A stretch of 9,467 nucleotides of DNA from an uncultured Pseudomonadota bacterium (GTDB lineage Bacteria; Pseudomonadota; Gammaproteobacteria; Burkholderiales; Usitatibacteraceae): NCBI GenBank assembly GCA_946885905.1, contig CAMPHL010000060.1:1-9467 (forward strand), written 5' to 3'. Below, one piece after another: positions 1 through 6,183 of the stretch. The notes beneath the pieces were generated by a model. That model saw only the letters and a list, made by a program, of their open reading frames with translations. It was not told the origin of the DNA and did no database searches. Numbering within the stretch: position 1 is the first letter of the stretch; the number at the start of each line of letters is the position of its first letter. A program made the position numbers and the translations under genes.

Positions 1-79
1 GCACGCACTTGAACAGTTGCGCCTGCGCCGCGGGTGCCGCGAGGACGAGCAGGCCGAGTGCCGCGATCCGGGTCTTCAT
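1..79 (-). CDS. Secreted protein, N-terminus only (DUF4124-like), partial
   Basis: Only the first 26 codons are present; the gene runs off the left edge. The translation starts MKTRIAALGLLVLAAPAAQA and continues QLFKCV. This is a textbook Sec signal peptide: a basic n-region (K2, R4), a hydrophobic core at residues 5-15 and an Ala-X-Ala cleavage site near residues 18-20. A mature start of the type QLFKCV or QVYKCVD is typical of small proteobacterial DUF4124 periplasmic proteins, but six mature residues are too few to be sure. The ATG follows the prpC stop directly (TAG then ATG, no spacer), so it probably ends the same transcript by translational coupling. Its role is unknown. The signal peptide is read directly; the family is an inference. 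Confidence 0.6.
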   Translation of the reverse strand, partial: MKTRIAALGLLVLAAPAAQAQLFKCV

Positions 80-1243
80 CTAACGTTTCTCCAGCGGGAC
101 GAATGGGAGGTCCTCGGGGCCGGTGTAGTTGGCCGAGGGCCGGATGATCTTGCCGTCGATGCGCTGCTCGATCACGTGGGCGCTCCAGCCCGAGGTGCGC
201 GAGATCACGAACAGCGGCGTGAACATCGCGGTGGGCACGCCCATCATGTGGTACGAGGTGGCGCTGTACCAGTCGAGGTTGGGGAACATCTTCTTCTCGC
301 GCCACATCACTTCCTCGATGCGCTCGGCGATGTTGAAGAGCTTCATCTCGCCCGCGTGCTGCGAGAGGCTGCGCGCGACTTCCTTGATCACCTGGTTGCG
401 CGGGTCGGCGATCGTGTAGACCGGATGGCCGAAGCCGATGATCACCTGCTTGTCCGCGACGCGCTTCGCGATGTCGGCCTCGGCCTCGTCGGGCGAGTCG
501 TAGCGGCCGATGGTGTCGAAGGCGAACTCGTTCGCGCCGCCGTGCTTGGGGCCCTTGAGCGCCCCGATCGCGGCGGTCACGGCCGAATGCATGTCGGAGC
601 CGGTCCCGGCCACGACGCGCGCGGTGAAGGTCGAAGCGTTGAATTCGTGCTCGGCATAGAGGATGAGCGAGGTGTGCATCGAGCGCACCCAGAGCTCCGG
701 GGGCCTGCGCCCGTGCAGCATGTGCAGGAAGTGCCCGCCGATGGAGTCGTCGTCGGTCTCCACTTCGATGCGCCGGCCCGAATGCGAGAAGTGGTACCAG
801 TAGCAGAGCATCGAGCCCAGCGAGGCCATCAACCGGTCGGCGATGTCGCGCGCGGGGCCCACCTTGTGCTCCTCGCCCTCGGGCAGGACGCTGCCCAGGG
901 CCGAGACGGCCGTGCGCATCACGTCCATGGGATGCGTGCTGGCGGGGATGGATTCGAGGATGTGCTGCACCGCGGCCGGGATGCCGCGAAGGCCGCGCAG
1001 CTTGGCCTTGTATGCGGCCAGCTCGGCGGCGTTGGGAAGCTTGCCGTGCACCAGGAGGAAGGCGATCTCCTCGAACTCGGCCCTGGTGGCGAGGTCGAGG
1101 ATGTCGTAGCCGCGATAGTGCAGGTCGTTGCCGGTGCGCCCGACGGTGCAAAGGGCGGTGTTGCCGGCGACGACACCGGAGAGGGCCACGGACTTCTTGG
1201 GTTTCGGGCCCACGGCGGGCGCTGCGGCTGCGGTCTGGCTCAT
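80..1243 (-). CDS. prpC: 2-methylcitrate synthase
   Basis: A 387-residue citrate-synthase-family enzyme of normal PrpC length, cytosolic. It condenses propionyl-CoA with oxaloacetate to 2-methylcitrate, the entry step of the methylcitrate cycle. The active-site set is complete: H234 in [10 protein letters not shown]273 in GFGHPVY and D324 in NLDWYSA. The N-terminal block [20 protein letters not shown] and the following [17 protein letters not shown] match PrpC rather than the longer hexameric GltA, which carries an extra N-terminal domain that is absent here. The start is supported by GAGGAA five to six bases upstream, which overlaps the prpB stop; the prpB-prpC gap is 7 bp, so the two are co-transcribed. 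Some PrpC enzymes also use acetyl-CoA, so weak citrate synthase activity is possible. I see no truncation or missing key residue. Confidence 0.95.
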   Translation of the reverse strand: MSQTAAAAPAVGPKPKKSVALSGVVAGNTALCTVGRTGNDLHYRGYDILDLATRAEFEEIAFLLVHGKLPNAAELAAYKAKLRGLRGIPAAVQHILESIPASTHPMDVMRTAVSALGSVLPEGEEHKVGPARDIADRLMASLGSMLCYWYHFSHSGRRIEVETDDDSIGGHFLHMLHGRRPPELWVRSMHTSLILYAEHEFNASTFTARVVAGTGSDMHSAVTAAIGALKGPKHGGANEFAFDTIGRYDSPDEAEADIAKRVADKQVIIGFGHPVYTIADPRNQVIKEVARSLSQHAGEMKLFNIAERIEEVMWREKKMFPNLDWYSATSYHMMGVPTAMFTPLFVISRTSGWSAHVIEQRIDGKIIRPSANYTGPEDLPFVPLEKR

Positions 1244-1250
1244 GTCTTCC

Positions 1251-2126
1251 TCACTTGGACTTCGCGAACAGGTCGTCGAGCTTGCGCTCGAAGTCGTGGT
1301 ACCCCAGGTACTTGTAGAGATCGTCGCGCGTCTGCATCGTGCCCACCACCGCCTTCTGGGTGCCGTCGCGGCGCAAGGCGGTGTAGACCGCGAGCGCGGC
1401 CTGGTTCATCGCGCGGAAGGCCGAGAGGGGATAGAGCGCGATGTCGACGTCGGCCGAGCGCAGCTCCTCCAGCGTGAACAGCGGCGTCTTGCCGAACTCG
1501 GTGATGTTGGCGAGGACCGGCACCTTGACCGCTTCCTTGAAGCGCTTGTACATCGCGAGGTCGGTGATCGCCTCGGGGAAGATGCCGTCGGCGCCCGCTT
1601 CCACGCAGGCGTTCGCGCGCTCGATCGCGGCCTCGAGGCCCTCGGATGCGAGCGCGTCGGTGCGTGCCATGACGAAGAACGACGCGTCCGTGCGCGCGTC
1701 CACCGCGGCCTTGATGCGGTCGACCATCTCCGATTTCGAGACCAGCTCCTTGCCGGGCCGGTGGCCGCAGCGCTTGGCGCCTACCTGGTCCTCGATGTGC
1801 ATCGCCGCCGCGCCGAACTTGATCAGCGACTTCACGGTGCGCGCGACGTTGAAGGCGCTGGCGCCGAAGCCCGTGTCCACGTCCACCAGCAGCGGCAGGT
1901 CGCAGACGTCCGTGATGCGGCGGATGTCGGTGAGGACGTCATCCAGGTTGGAGATGCCGAGGTCGGGCAGGCCCAGCGAGCCCGCGGCCACGCCGCCGCC
2001 CGAAAGATAGATCGCCTTGTAGCCGCTCGCCTTGGCGAGGGTCGCGTGGTAGGCGTTGATTGCGCCGGGGACCTGCAGCGGTTTCTCGTCGCGCAGCGCC
2101 TGCCTGAATCTTTGTCCGGGGGTCAT
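1251..2126 (-). CDS. prpB: 2-methylisocitrate lyase
   Basis: A 291-residue member of the isocitrate lyase/PEP mutase superfamily; it splits 2-methylisocitrate into pyruvate and succinate, the last step of the methylcitrate cycle. Visible motifs are SGGG at residues 42-45, the metal-binding VDVDTGFG (D82, D84), HIEDQ (E112) and the lyase signature KRCGH at 118-122 with the catalytic Cys120, followed by MARTDA (R155). KRCGH separates it from PEP mutase and oxaloacetate hydrolases. Length is normal (E. coli PrpB is about 296). The ATG is fixed by homology of its N-terminus ([26 protein letters not shown] in two blocks). There is no purine-rich ribosome binding site: the preceding bases read CACCGACATCTAA. 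The upstream frame ends in an ATGA overlap with this start, so coupling may replace it. prpC follows after 7 bp. Confidence 0.95.
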   Translation of the reverse strand: MTPGQRFRQALRDEKPLQVPGAINAYHATLAKASGYKAIYLSGGGVAAGSLGLPDLGISNLDDVLTDIRRITDVCDLPLLVDVDTGFGASAFNVARTVKSLIKFGAAAMHIEDQVGAKRCGHRPGKELVSKSEMVDRIKAAVDARTDASFFVMARTDALASEGLEAAIERANACVEAGADGIFPEAITDLAMYKRFKEAVKVPVLANITEFGKTPLFTLEELRSADVDIALYPLSAFRAMNQAALAVYTALRRDGTQKAVVGTMQTRDDLYKYLGYHDFERKLDDLFAKSK

Positions 2127-2326
2127 TTAGATGTCGGTGAGTGATGCGGAAGAGAACCTTTGGAACACGGATGAAACGGATGAAACGGATGAACACGGAT
2201 AATCCCAAAAGCTTTCGGGTTTCGTGCCTGGCGATTGACGTCACACGAAGAGTCCGCGAAGCACGTCTTGGCTTTATCCGTGTTCATCCGTTTTATCCGT
2301 TTCATCCGTGTTCCAAAGGTTCTCGG
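2123..2326 (-). other. Open frame through the repeat, ending in ATGA overlap with prpB
   Basis: On the minus strand the frame directly after the lyase stop codon stays open across the inverted repeat for 67 codons. It stops at TGA 2125-2123, which overlaps the prpB ATG as ATGA. The first ATG in this frame is at 2305 (60 codons), with GGAA five bases upstream. The predicted peptide is basic at the start (MKRIKRMNTDK) and contains HPFHPFHP, both products of the tandem CGGATGAA units, so it is unlikely to be a folded protein. It could act as a leader whose translation delivers ribosomes to prpB, which lacks its own Shine-Dalgarno. It could equally be chance. Listed as a frame, not a confirmed gene. 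Confidence 0.3.
2152..2324. repeat. Inverted-repeat element with 51-bp arms and internal 9-bp tandem units
   Basis: The left arm (2152-2202) and right arm (2274-2324) are reverse complements at 50 of 51 positions by hand count; the single mismatch is a G versus A at arm position 31. The loop is 71 bp (2203-2273). Each arm carries repeated CGGATGAA units: about four copies of a 9-10 bp word (AACACGGATG, AAACGGATG). The loop contains the smaller inverted pair TTCGTG (2221-2226) and CACGAA (2244-2249) and an AAGCTT palindrome. The element fills almost the whole gap between the upstream lyase gene and prpB: the right arm stops 2 bp from the lyase stop and the left arm is 25 bp from the prpB ATG. 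In RNA it could fold into a very stable hairpin. It lacks a T-run, so it is not a classical intrinsic terminator. No transposase is present. It resembles dispersed CGGATGAA-type intergenic repeats I recall from environmental genomes, which I cannot verify here. Confidence 0.9.
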
Positions 2327-3331
2327 TCAAAAGAACGCCGCCGCCGCCTCTTCGGGCAGGGACATGCCCGTGACACGAGCCTTCTGCAGCAGGTTCCAGA
2401 AGTAGCGGTAGGTGGCGCGGTCGTGGAGCTCGCCGTTGTACTGGATGGGCCCCCACTTCGCGCGCTGGGCGGCGAGCAGGATCGCCGCGGCGTCCTGCAC
2501 CTCGCCCATCTCCGGCTTCATCGCGTCGACGATCGGCTGGATCTGGATCGGGTGGATGCTCCACATGCGCAGGAAGCCGAAATCGTTGCGCGCGCGCCAG
2601 GCGTCGCGGAACACGTTGTAGGTGTTCCTGAGATCCAGCGAAACGTTGTGCGCGGGCACCACGCCATGGGCGAGCGCGGCCGACACCACCTCGGCCTTGG
2701 CCCGCACGATGAGGGGGTGCTCGAACTGACCGGGGGAGCGCATGTTCTGCGCGCCCACCGCGCCATGGTGGCCGCTCACGAAATCCATCAGCCCGAAATC
2801 GAGCACCTGCACGTGCTCGAGCGCCGCGATGCTCCACGCGTGCCGCACGCCGCCGTGCGTCTCGATCAGCACGTGCACCGGGACCGGGTCCTTGCGCTTC
2901 CTGCGCCTGGCGACGGCCTGGATGTGCTCGATCATTTCCGCGGCCTGCGCCGCGGCGGTGCACTTGGGCAGCGTCACGTAGGCGAGAGACCCGGCGGCCC
3001 CGCCCACGACGATGTCGACGTCCTTCTTCCAGTGCGGGTGGGTGTAGTCGTGGATGCGAACGCCGGCCATCGTGCAGGCGTTGCGCCCGGAATTGAGCAT
3101 GTCCACGATCATCTCGGCGTGCTGCTTCTCGCGCCCGGCCTCGGCGCCGTCCTCGCAGTCGCAGGTCACGTCGAAGATGCGGCCCGATTTCACCTGCAGC
3201 TCGAGCGCCTTGCCGATCATCTTCTCCGAGCCCGCGAAATGCTCGCACGCGGGCAACACCGGGATCGGCTTCTCGCCCGCGAAGAGCGCGCGGCGCGGAT
3301 GGGAAGCGTGGATGTCGGCGGCTTGCGGCAT
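2327..3331 (-). CDS. HpcH/HpaI aldolase / CitE-family CoA-ester lyase (Mcl-like)
   Basis: A 334-residue TIM-barrel lyase of the HpcH/HpaI-citrate lyase beta family. Members cleave or form 3-hydroxyacyl-CoA esters such as malyl-CoA, beta-methylmalyl-CoA or citramalyl-CoA with a divalent metal. Visible: the DCEDG motif (D58, E60, D61), VRIHD (R92), the likely metal ligands E157 (HVLIETHG) and D183 (GLMDFVSG), and WSIHPIQI (H260) near the C-terminal segment. The start at 3331 is chosen because CGGAG lies 6 bp upstream and it sits 25 bp after the hydratase stop. An upstream ATG at 3436 would add 35 junk-like residues inside the hydratase gene. Next to a mesaconyl-CoA hydratase and prpBC, beta-methylmalyl-CoA to propionyl-CoA plus glyoxylate is the most economical reaction, but this is context inference. 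It is only distantly similar to the other lyase in this cluster. Confidence 0.85.
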   Translation of the reverse strand: MPQAADIHASHPRRALFAGEKPIPVLPACEHFAGSEKMIGKALELQVKSGRIFDVTCDCEDGAEAGREKQHAEMIVDMLNSGRNACTMAGVRIHDYTHPHWKKDVDIVVGGAAGSLAYVTLPKCTAAAQAAEMIEHIQAVARRRKRKDPVPVHVLIETHGGVRHAWSIAALEHVQVLDFGLMDFVSGHHGAVGAQNMRSPGQFEHPLIVRAKAEVVSAALAHGVVPAHNVSLDLRNTYNVFRDAWRARNDFGFLRMWSIHPIQIQPIVDAMKPEMGEVQDAAAILLAAQRAKWGPIQYNGELHDRATYRYFWNLLQKARVTGMSLPEEAAAAFF

Positions 3332-3356
3332 GAACGGCTCCGGGGGGATATCTATT

Positions 3357-4433
3357 CTAGGTCGTTTGCCGGCGCGCGATGAGCACCGAGTAGTCGAGGT
3401 CGAGCACCACGGCAGGGTGCTTTTCGCCCTCGGCAAGGGCGGGCAGCTCGCGCGGGTCGACGTTCTTCAGGCCGAGCATCCGCAGGCGCAGCGCGCCCAC
3501 GTCGCGCCGCTTCGGGAGCTCCTCGCGGGCGCTCACCACGTGGCGGCAGTAGATCGTGTCGCCCGCGAAGGTCGGATTGGCATGCGTGCCGCCGTGGATG
3601 GCGGCGACCGAGAAGGCGTTCTCCAGCCCGTCGTAGGAGAGGGCGCGGCAGAGCGAGATCACGTGCCCGCCGTAGACGAGCCTTCGCTTGAACTGGTTGC
3701 CTTGCGCAAGGTGGGCATCGAAATGGATCCGCGCCGTGTTCTGGTAGAGGCGGGTCGCCAGCATGTGGTCCGACTCCTCGATCGTCATGCCGCCCGGGTG
3801 GTCGATGGCCTCGCCCGCAGCGTAGTCGTCCCAAAGGCGGCTGCTGCCGGTGTGCTCGTGGTCCATCGCACGGATATCGAGGAAGCGGGGGACGCGATAT
3901 TCGGAGGGCGCTACCTCGTCCGCAAGCGGCGGCAGCACCGTCGGCGGCGACTTCGACCCGGGCCGCTTCGCCACCATGACCCAGCGGTCCCAGCCCAGCA
4001 CTTCGTTGCCGTGCTGGTTCACGGCGGTGGAGCTCACGTACACGACGCCGGTCTTGCCGCTGGAATTCTCCTTCACGCCGATCACGCGCGACTCGCACGA
4101 GAGCGTGTCGCCCACGTAGACCGGAGCCCGGAAGCGCACGTCCGCATAGCCCAGGTTGGCCACCGCGTTGTAGGAGACGTCGGGCACGGTCTTGCCGAAG
4201 GCGATGTTGAAGACGAGCAGGTCGTCCACCGGGCAGGAGGGGTGGCCGAGCGAGCGCGCGAGCGGCTCGCTGCAGTGCACGGGATTGCGCGCGCCGGTGA
4301 GCGCGATGTAGAGCGAGACGTCGCCCGCGGTGACGGTTCTCGGGGTCGCGTGGCGGAAGACGCGATCGAGCTCGAAGTCCTCGAGGAAGTAGCCCTCGGG
4401 CGGTCGCGTGCGCGGGCCCCACGCGTCATTCAC
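3357..4433 (-). CDS. mch: Mesaconyl-CoA hydratase (beta-methylmalyl-CoA dehydratase), double MaoC hotdog
   Basis: A 358-residue protein made of two MaoC-like hotdog halves. It resembles, from memory, the Rhodobacter/Chloroflexus mesaconyl-C1-CoA hydratases, which interconvert mesaconyl-CoA and beta-methylmalyl-CoA. Shared blocks include HATPRTVTAGDVSLY (28-42), FGKTVPD (79-85), NAVANLGYADVRF (89-101), SGKTGVVYVSS (125-135), ATRLYQNTARIHF (226-238), VYGGHVISL (253-261) and NPTFAGDTIY (286-295). The first half has a hydratase-like RNPVHCS without the usual acidic residue; the second has ARIHFDAH with H237 and D239, so the second half probably holds the catalytic pair. The start is GTG at 4433, supported by GGAGG six bases upstream; it overlaps the preceding lyase gene by 8 bp. 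An ATG at 4429 is out of frame. The alternative, itaconyl-CoA hydratase, cannot be excluded, but the motif match favours Mch. Confidence 0.85.
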   Translation of the reverse strand: MNDAWGPRTRPPEGYFLEDFELDRVFRHATPRTVTAGDVSLYIALTGARNPVHCSEPLARSLGHPSCPVDDLLVFNIAFGKTVPDVSYNAVANLGYADVRFRAPVYVGDTLSCESRVIGVKENSSGKTGVVYVSSTAVNQHGNEVLGWDRWVMVAKRPGSKSPPTVLPPLADEVAPSEYRVPRFLDIRAMDHEHTGSSRLWDDYAAGEAIDHPGGMTIEESDHMLATRLYQNTARIHFDAHLAQGNQFKRRLVYGGHVISLCRALSYDGLENAFSVAAIHGGTHANPTFAGDTIYCRHVVSAREELPKRRDVGALRLRMLGLKNVDPRELPALAEGEKHPAVVLDLDYSVLIARRQTT

Positions 4434-5307
4434 GTCCGGCCTCCAGCTTTTCGATCATGTCGGCGAGCGCGAGCAGGCGCTTGGCCGCCTTCACGTGGTG
4501 ACCTTCGACGAGGCGCCCGTTCACGACCACGGTACCGCGGCCTTCCTGGTGCGCGCGCCCGAGCGCCTCGATCACCTCGGTGGCGGCCGCGAGGTCGTGA
4601 GGCTTGGGCGTGAACGCATCGTTGCAGTAGGGCAGCTGGAACGGGTGCACCAGCGTCTTGCCGTCGAAGCCGAGGTCGCGGGCGAGCCGGCAGGCCATCT
4701 CGAAGGACTGCATGTCCTTCAGATCCGTGGAAATGCCGTCCGCCACGGAGCGATCGAAAGCGCGCCCGGCGAGCAATACCTTCGAGAGGCTGTAGAGGAG
4801 CGCCGCGCGGTCGGGCGTGCGCCGGCCGTGGAGCTGATTCAGGAGGTCGCCGGTGGCGAGCACGATGCAGGCGATGCGATCGGAGGCCGCGGCGATCTCC
4901 TCGGCGCGCACCACCGCGATCGGGCTCTCGACCATCACCATGATGGGCAGGTGGCTGCCGCCCGCGGCGTCCAGCTCGGCGAGCGCCTCCGTCACGTCCT
5001 GGCGCGACTCGACGTTGGGGAAGAGGATCGCGTCGGCGCCGATCGTGGCGACCGCCTTCACGTCTTCGCGCCCCCAGGGGGAATCGAGGTCGTTCACGCG
5101 CACGACGACTTCGCGCCGGCCATAGCCGCCGGCCAGCACCGCTTCGGCCACGTAGCGCCGCGAATCCTCCTTCATCTCGACCAGGATCGGATCGCCCAGG
5201 TCGAGGATCACCGAATCGACCTTCAGGGTGCGGGCCTTGTTCAGGTAGCGCGGATTGCACCCCGGGACATACAGCATGGAGCGCCGAGGCCGGTAGTAGG
5301 GGTTCAT
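4426..5307 (-). CDS. CitE-like CoA-ester lyase with atypical DLGDP motif
   Basis: A 293-residue HpcH/HpaI-citrate lyase beta family protein of the compact CitE/CLYBL size. It shows RRSMLYVPGCNPR (8-20), VVVRVND with R70, likely metal ligands E127 (VMVESP) and D154 (ATGDLLNQ), and GKTLVHPFQL (H221). Two positions depart from the usual family pattern: the DLED[AG]V motif reads DLGDPI (Gly38 instead of Glu), and the usual PKVES reads PNVES (Asn98 instead of Lys). The metal site looks intact, so this is more likely altered specificity than a dead enzyme. The ATG has AAAGG five bases upstream. It is the first gene of the leftward unit, divergent from the GntR gene. I recall a CoA-ester lyase at this position beside gntR-sdh in other Burkholderiales, often with mdh. 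The substrate is unknown; malyl-, citramalyl- or beta-methylmalyl-CoA are candidates. Confidence 0.85.
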   Translation of the reverse strand: MNPYYRPRRSMLYVPGCNPRYLNKARTLKVDSVILDLGDPILVEMKEDSRRYVAEAVLAGGYGRREVVVRVNDLDSPWGREDVKAVATIGADAILFPNVESRQDVTEALAELDAAGGSHLPIMVMVESPIAVVRAEEIAAASDRIACIVLATGDLLNQLHGRRTPDRAALLYSLSKVLLAGRAFDRSVADGISTDLKDMQSFEMACRLARDLGFDGKTLVHPFQLPYCNDAFTPKPHDLAAATEVIEALGRAHQEGRGTVVVNGRLVEGHHVKAAKRLLALADMIEKLEAGRE

Positions 5308-5342
5308 CCAAGCCTTTGATGTGAAATGGTTATCATGATTCG

Positions 5343-5371
5343 TTGGCCGCGCAAGACTGATATCTTATATA
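5343..5371 (+). promoter_or_regulatory. Candidate sigma70-type promoter of gntR(-sdh)
   Basis: TTGGCC (5343-5348) and TATATA (5366-5371) are spaced by 17 bp, which would start transcription near 5378-5380 and give a leader of about 36 nt to the ATG at 5416. The -35 matches the consensus only in TTG, so the promoter is probably weak or regulated. The -10 lies inside the 12-bp palindrome. Confidence 0.4.
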
Positions 5372-5377
5372 AGACTG
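5353..5377. promoter_or_regulatory. Candidate GntR operator: perfect 12-bp palindrome plus repeated half-site
   Basis: TCTTATATAAGA (5363-5374) is a perfect palindrome. The word AAGACTG occurs twice in the same orientation, at 5353-5359 and 5371-5377, so AAGA half-sites are arranged as AAGA-TCTT-AAGA. GntR proteins of the UTRA group bind short palindromes as dimers and often repress their own gene. The site covers the candidate -10 of gntR and lies within 70 bp of the divergent lyase start, so a single bound dimer could affect both units. The sequence is seen directly; the binding is inference. Confidence 0.5.
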
Positions 5378-5415
5378 TGCGAAAAATCCACGAGAGAATG
5401 GTACGATGGCCGCAC

Positions 5416-6150
5416 ATGGCCAAAGCCGCCACCCAGCCAGCCCGCCGACCGCTCTACGAGCAGATCAAGATCCTGCTCACCAACAGCTTAGTCGCCGGCG
5501 AATGGAAGCCCGGCGAGGCGATCCCCTCGGAGATGGAGCTGGCGGAGCGTTATCGCGTGAGCCAGGGGACGGTGCGCAAGGCGGTCGAGGAGCTCGCCTC
5601 CGAACGGATCCTGATGCGCCGCCAGGGCAAGGGCACCTTCGTCGCCTCCCACACCGAGCCGGCCTACCAGTACCGGTTCCTGCGCCTGCGTCCCGACTCG
5701 GGCGAGCGCGTGCATCCCGTGAACCTCTTCTTCGGCCTCGAGCGCGGGCGTGCCGGCGCGGAGATCGCGCACGGGCTGGGCCTCGCCGAAGGCGCGCCGA
5801 TCACGAGCTTCAAGCGGGTGATGTCCTTCGCCGGGCGGCCGATCGTCTTCGATGCGATCGCTTTCGACGCCGCGCGCTTTCCCGGGCTCACCCTGGCCGA
5901 GCTCGAGGATTTCCACGGCTCGGTATACGGCTTCTACGAGACGGTGTTCGGGGTGCGGATGATCCGCGCCCGGGAGAGCCTGCGCGCGGCCTCCGCGGAC
6001 TCGGTGGCGGTCGCGCACCTCAAGGTGGCGGCCGGCACGCCGCTGCTGCAGGTCGACCGCATCGCCTACACCTACGGCGACCAGCCGGTGGAATGGCGCC
6101 GGGGCCTGTGCGTGACGCGCGACTACGCCTACGTGAACGACCTTAACTGA
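5416..6150 (+). CDS. GntR family transcriptional regulator, HutC/UTRA type
   Basis: A 244-residue regulator. Residues 12-78 form the GntR winged helix-turn-helix, with the recognition region IPSEMELAERYRVSQGTVRK (36-55) and the wing RRQGKGTFVA (68-77). Residues about 100-240 form a UTRA ligand-binding domain, with ITSFKRVMSFAGRPIVFD and the usual C-terminal PVEWRRGLCVTRDYAY. UTRA proteins bind small metabolites that release DNA. I chose the ATG at 5416, nine to twelve residues before the HTH; in-frame ATGs at 5326 and 5398 exist but would encode an arginine-rich leader typical of untranslated sequence, and the one at 5326 lies upstream of the candidate promoter. No start has a strong ribosome site. 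It lies 33 bp before sdhC on the same strand and diverges from the lyase operon, so it plausibly controls both. The ligand is unknown; a C4 acid or acyl-CoA intermediate is a reasonable guess. Confidence 0.9.
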   Translation: MAKAATQPARRPLYEQIKILLTNSLVAGEWKPGEAIPSEMELAERYRVSQGTVRKAVEELASERILMRRQGKGTFVASHTEPAYQYRFLRLRPDSGERVHPVNLFFGLERGRAGAEIAHGLGLAEGAPITSFKRVMSFAGRPIVFDAIAFDAARFPGLTLAELEDFHGSVYGFYETVFGVRMIRARESLRAASADSVAVAHLKVAAGTPLLQVDRIAYTYGDQPVEWRRGLCVTRDYAYVNDLN

Positions 6151-6183
6151 TAAGATCGCCGCCTGCCGACCCGGGAAAACAAC

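Larger units (their letters stand above)
5308..5415. promoter_or_regulatory. Divergent intergenic control region (CoA-ester lyase / gntR)
   Basis: These 108 bp separate the leftward lyase operon from the rightward gntR-sdh unit and must hold the main promoters of the former and probably of the latter. The stretch is visibly AT-rich against the GC-rich genes. It contains the palindromes ATCATGAT (5332-5339) and TCTTATATAAGA (5363-5374), described separately. For leftward transcription I see no convincing -35/-10 pair, although the palindrome gives a TATAAG on that strand too. Confidence 0.65.

Noticed and set aside
17..1477. A 486-codon plus-strand frame opposite prpC
   Set aside because: Low-complexity Arg/Gly/His/Val composition, no domain, and it lies antisense to intact prpC and the end of prpB; a GC-rich shadow.
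2152..2324. The inverted repeat as a classical intrinsic terminator or a CRISPR-like array
   Set aside because: No T-tract follows the hairpin in either direction, the arms are inverted, and there are no regularly spaced identical repeats with unique spacers.
2141..3382. A 413-codon plus-strand frame covering the repeat and the antisense of the lyase
   Set aside because: Its first part is the translated repeat and the rest is a shadow of the minus-strand lyase; no start signal or domain.
3332..3436. A 35-residue N-terminal extension of the 334-residue lyase
   Set aside because: It would overlap the hydratase gene by 80 bp and its residues look like out-of-frame translation, whereas the ATG at 3331 has CGGAG at the right distance.
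5316..5336. TTGATG (5316) with TATCAT (5331) as a promoter
   Set aside because: The spacer is only 9 bp, far from the 16-18 bp required.
5326..5415. Upstream starts (5326, 5398) for the GntR regulator
   Set aside because: The extra residues are Arg-rich, overlap the palindrome and candidate promoter, and GntR/UTRA proteins normally start about ten residues before the HTH.
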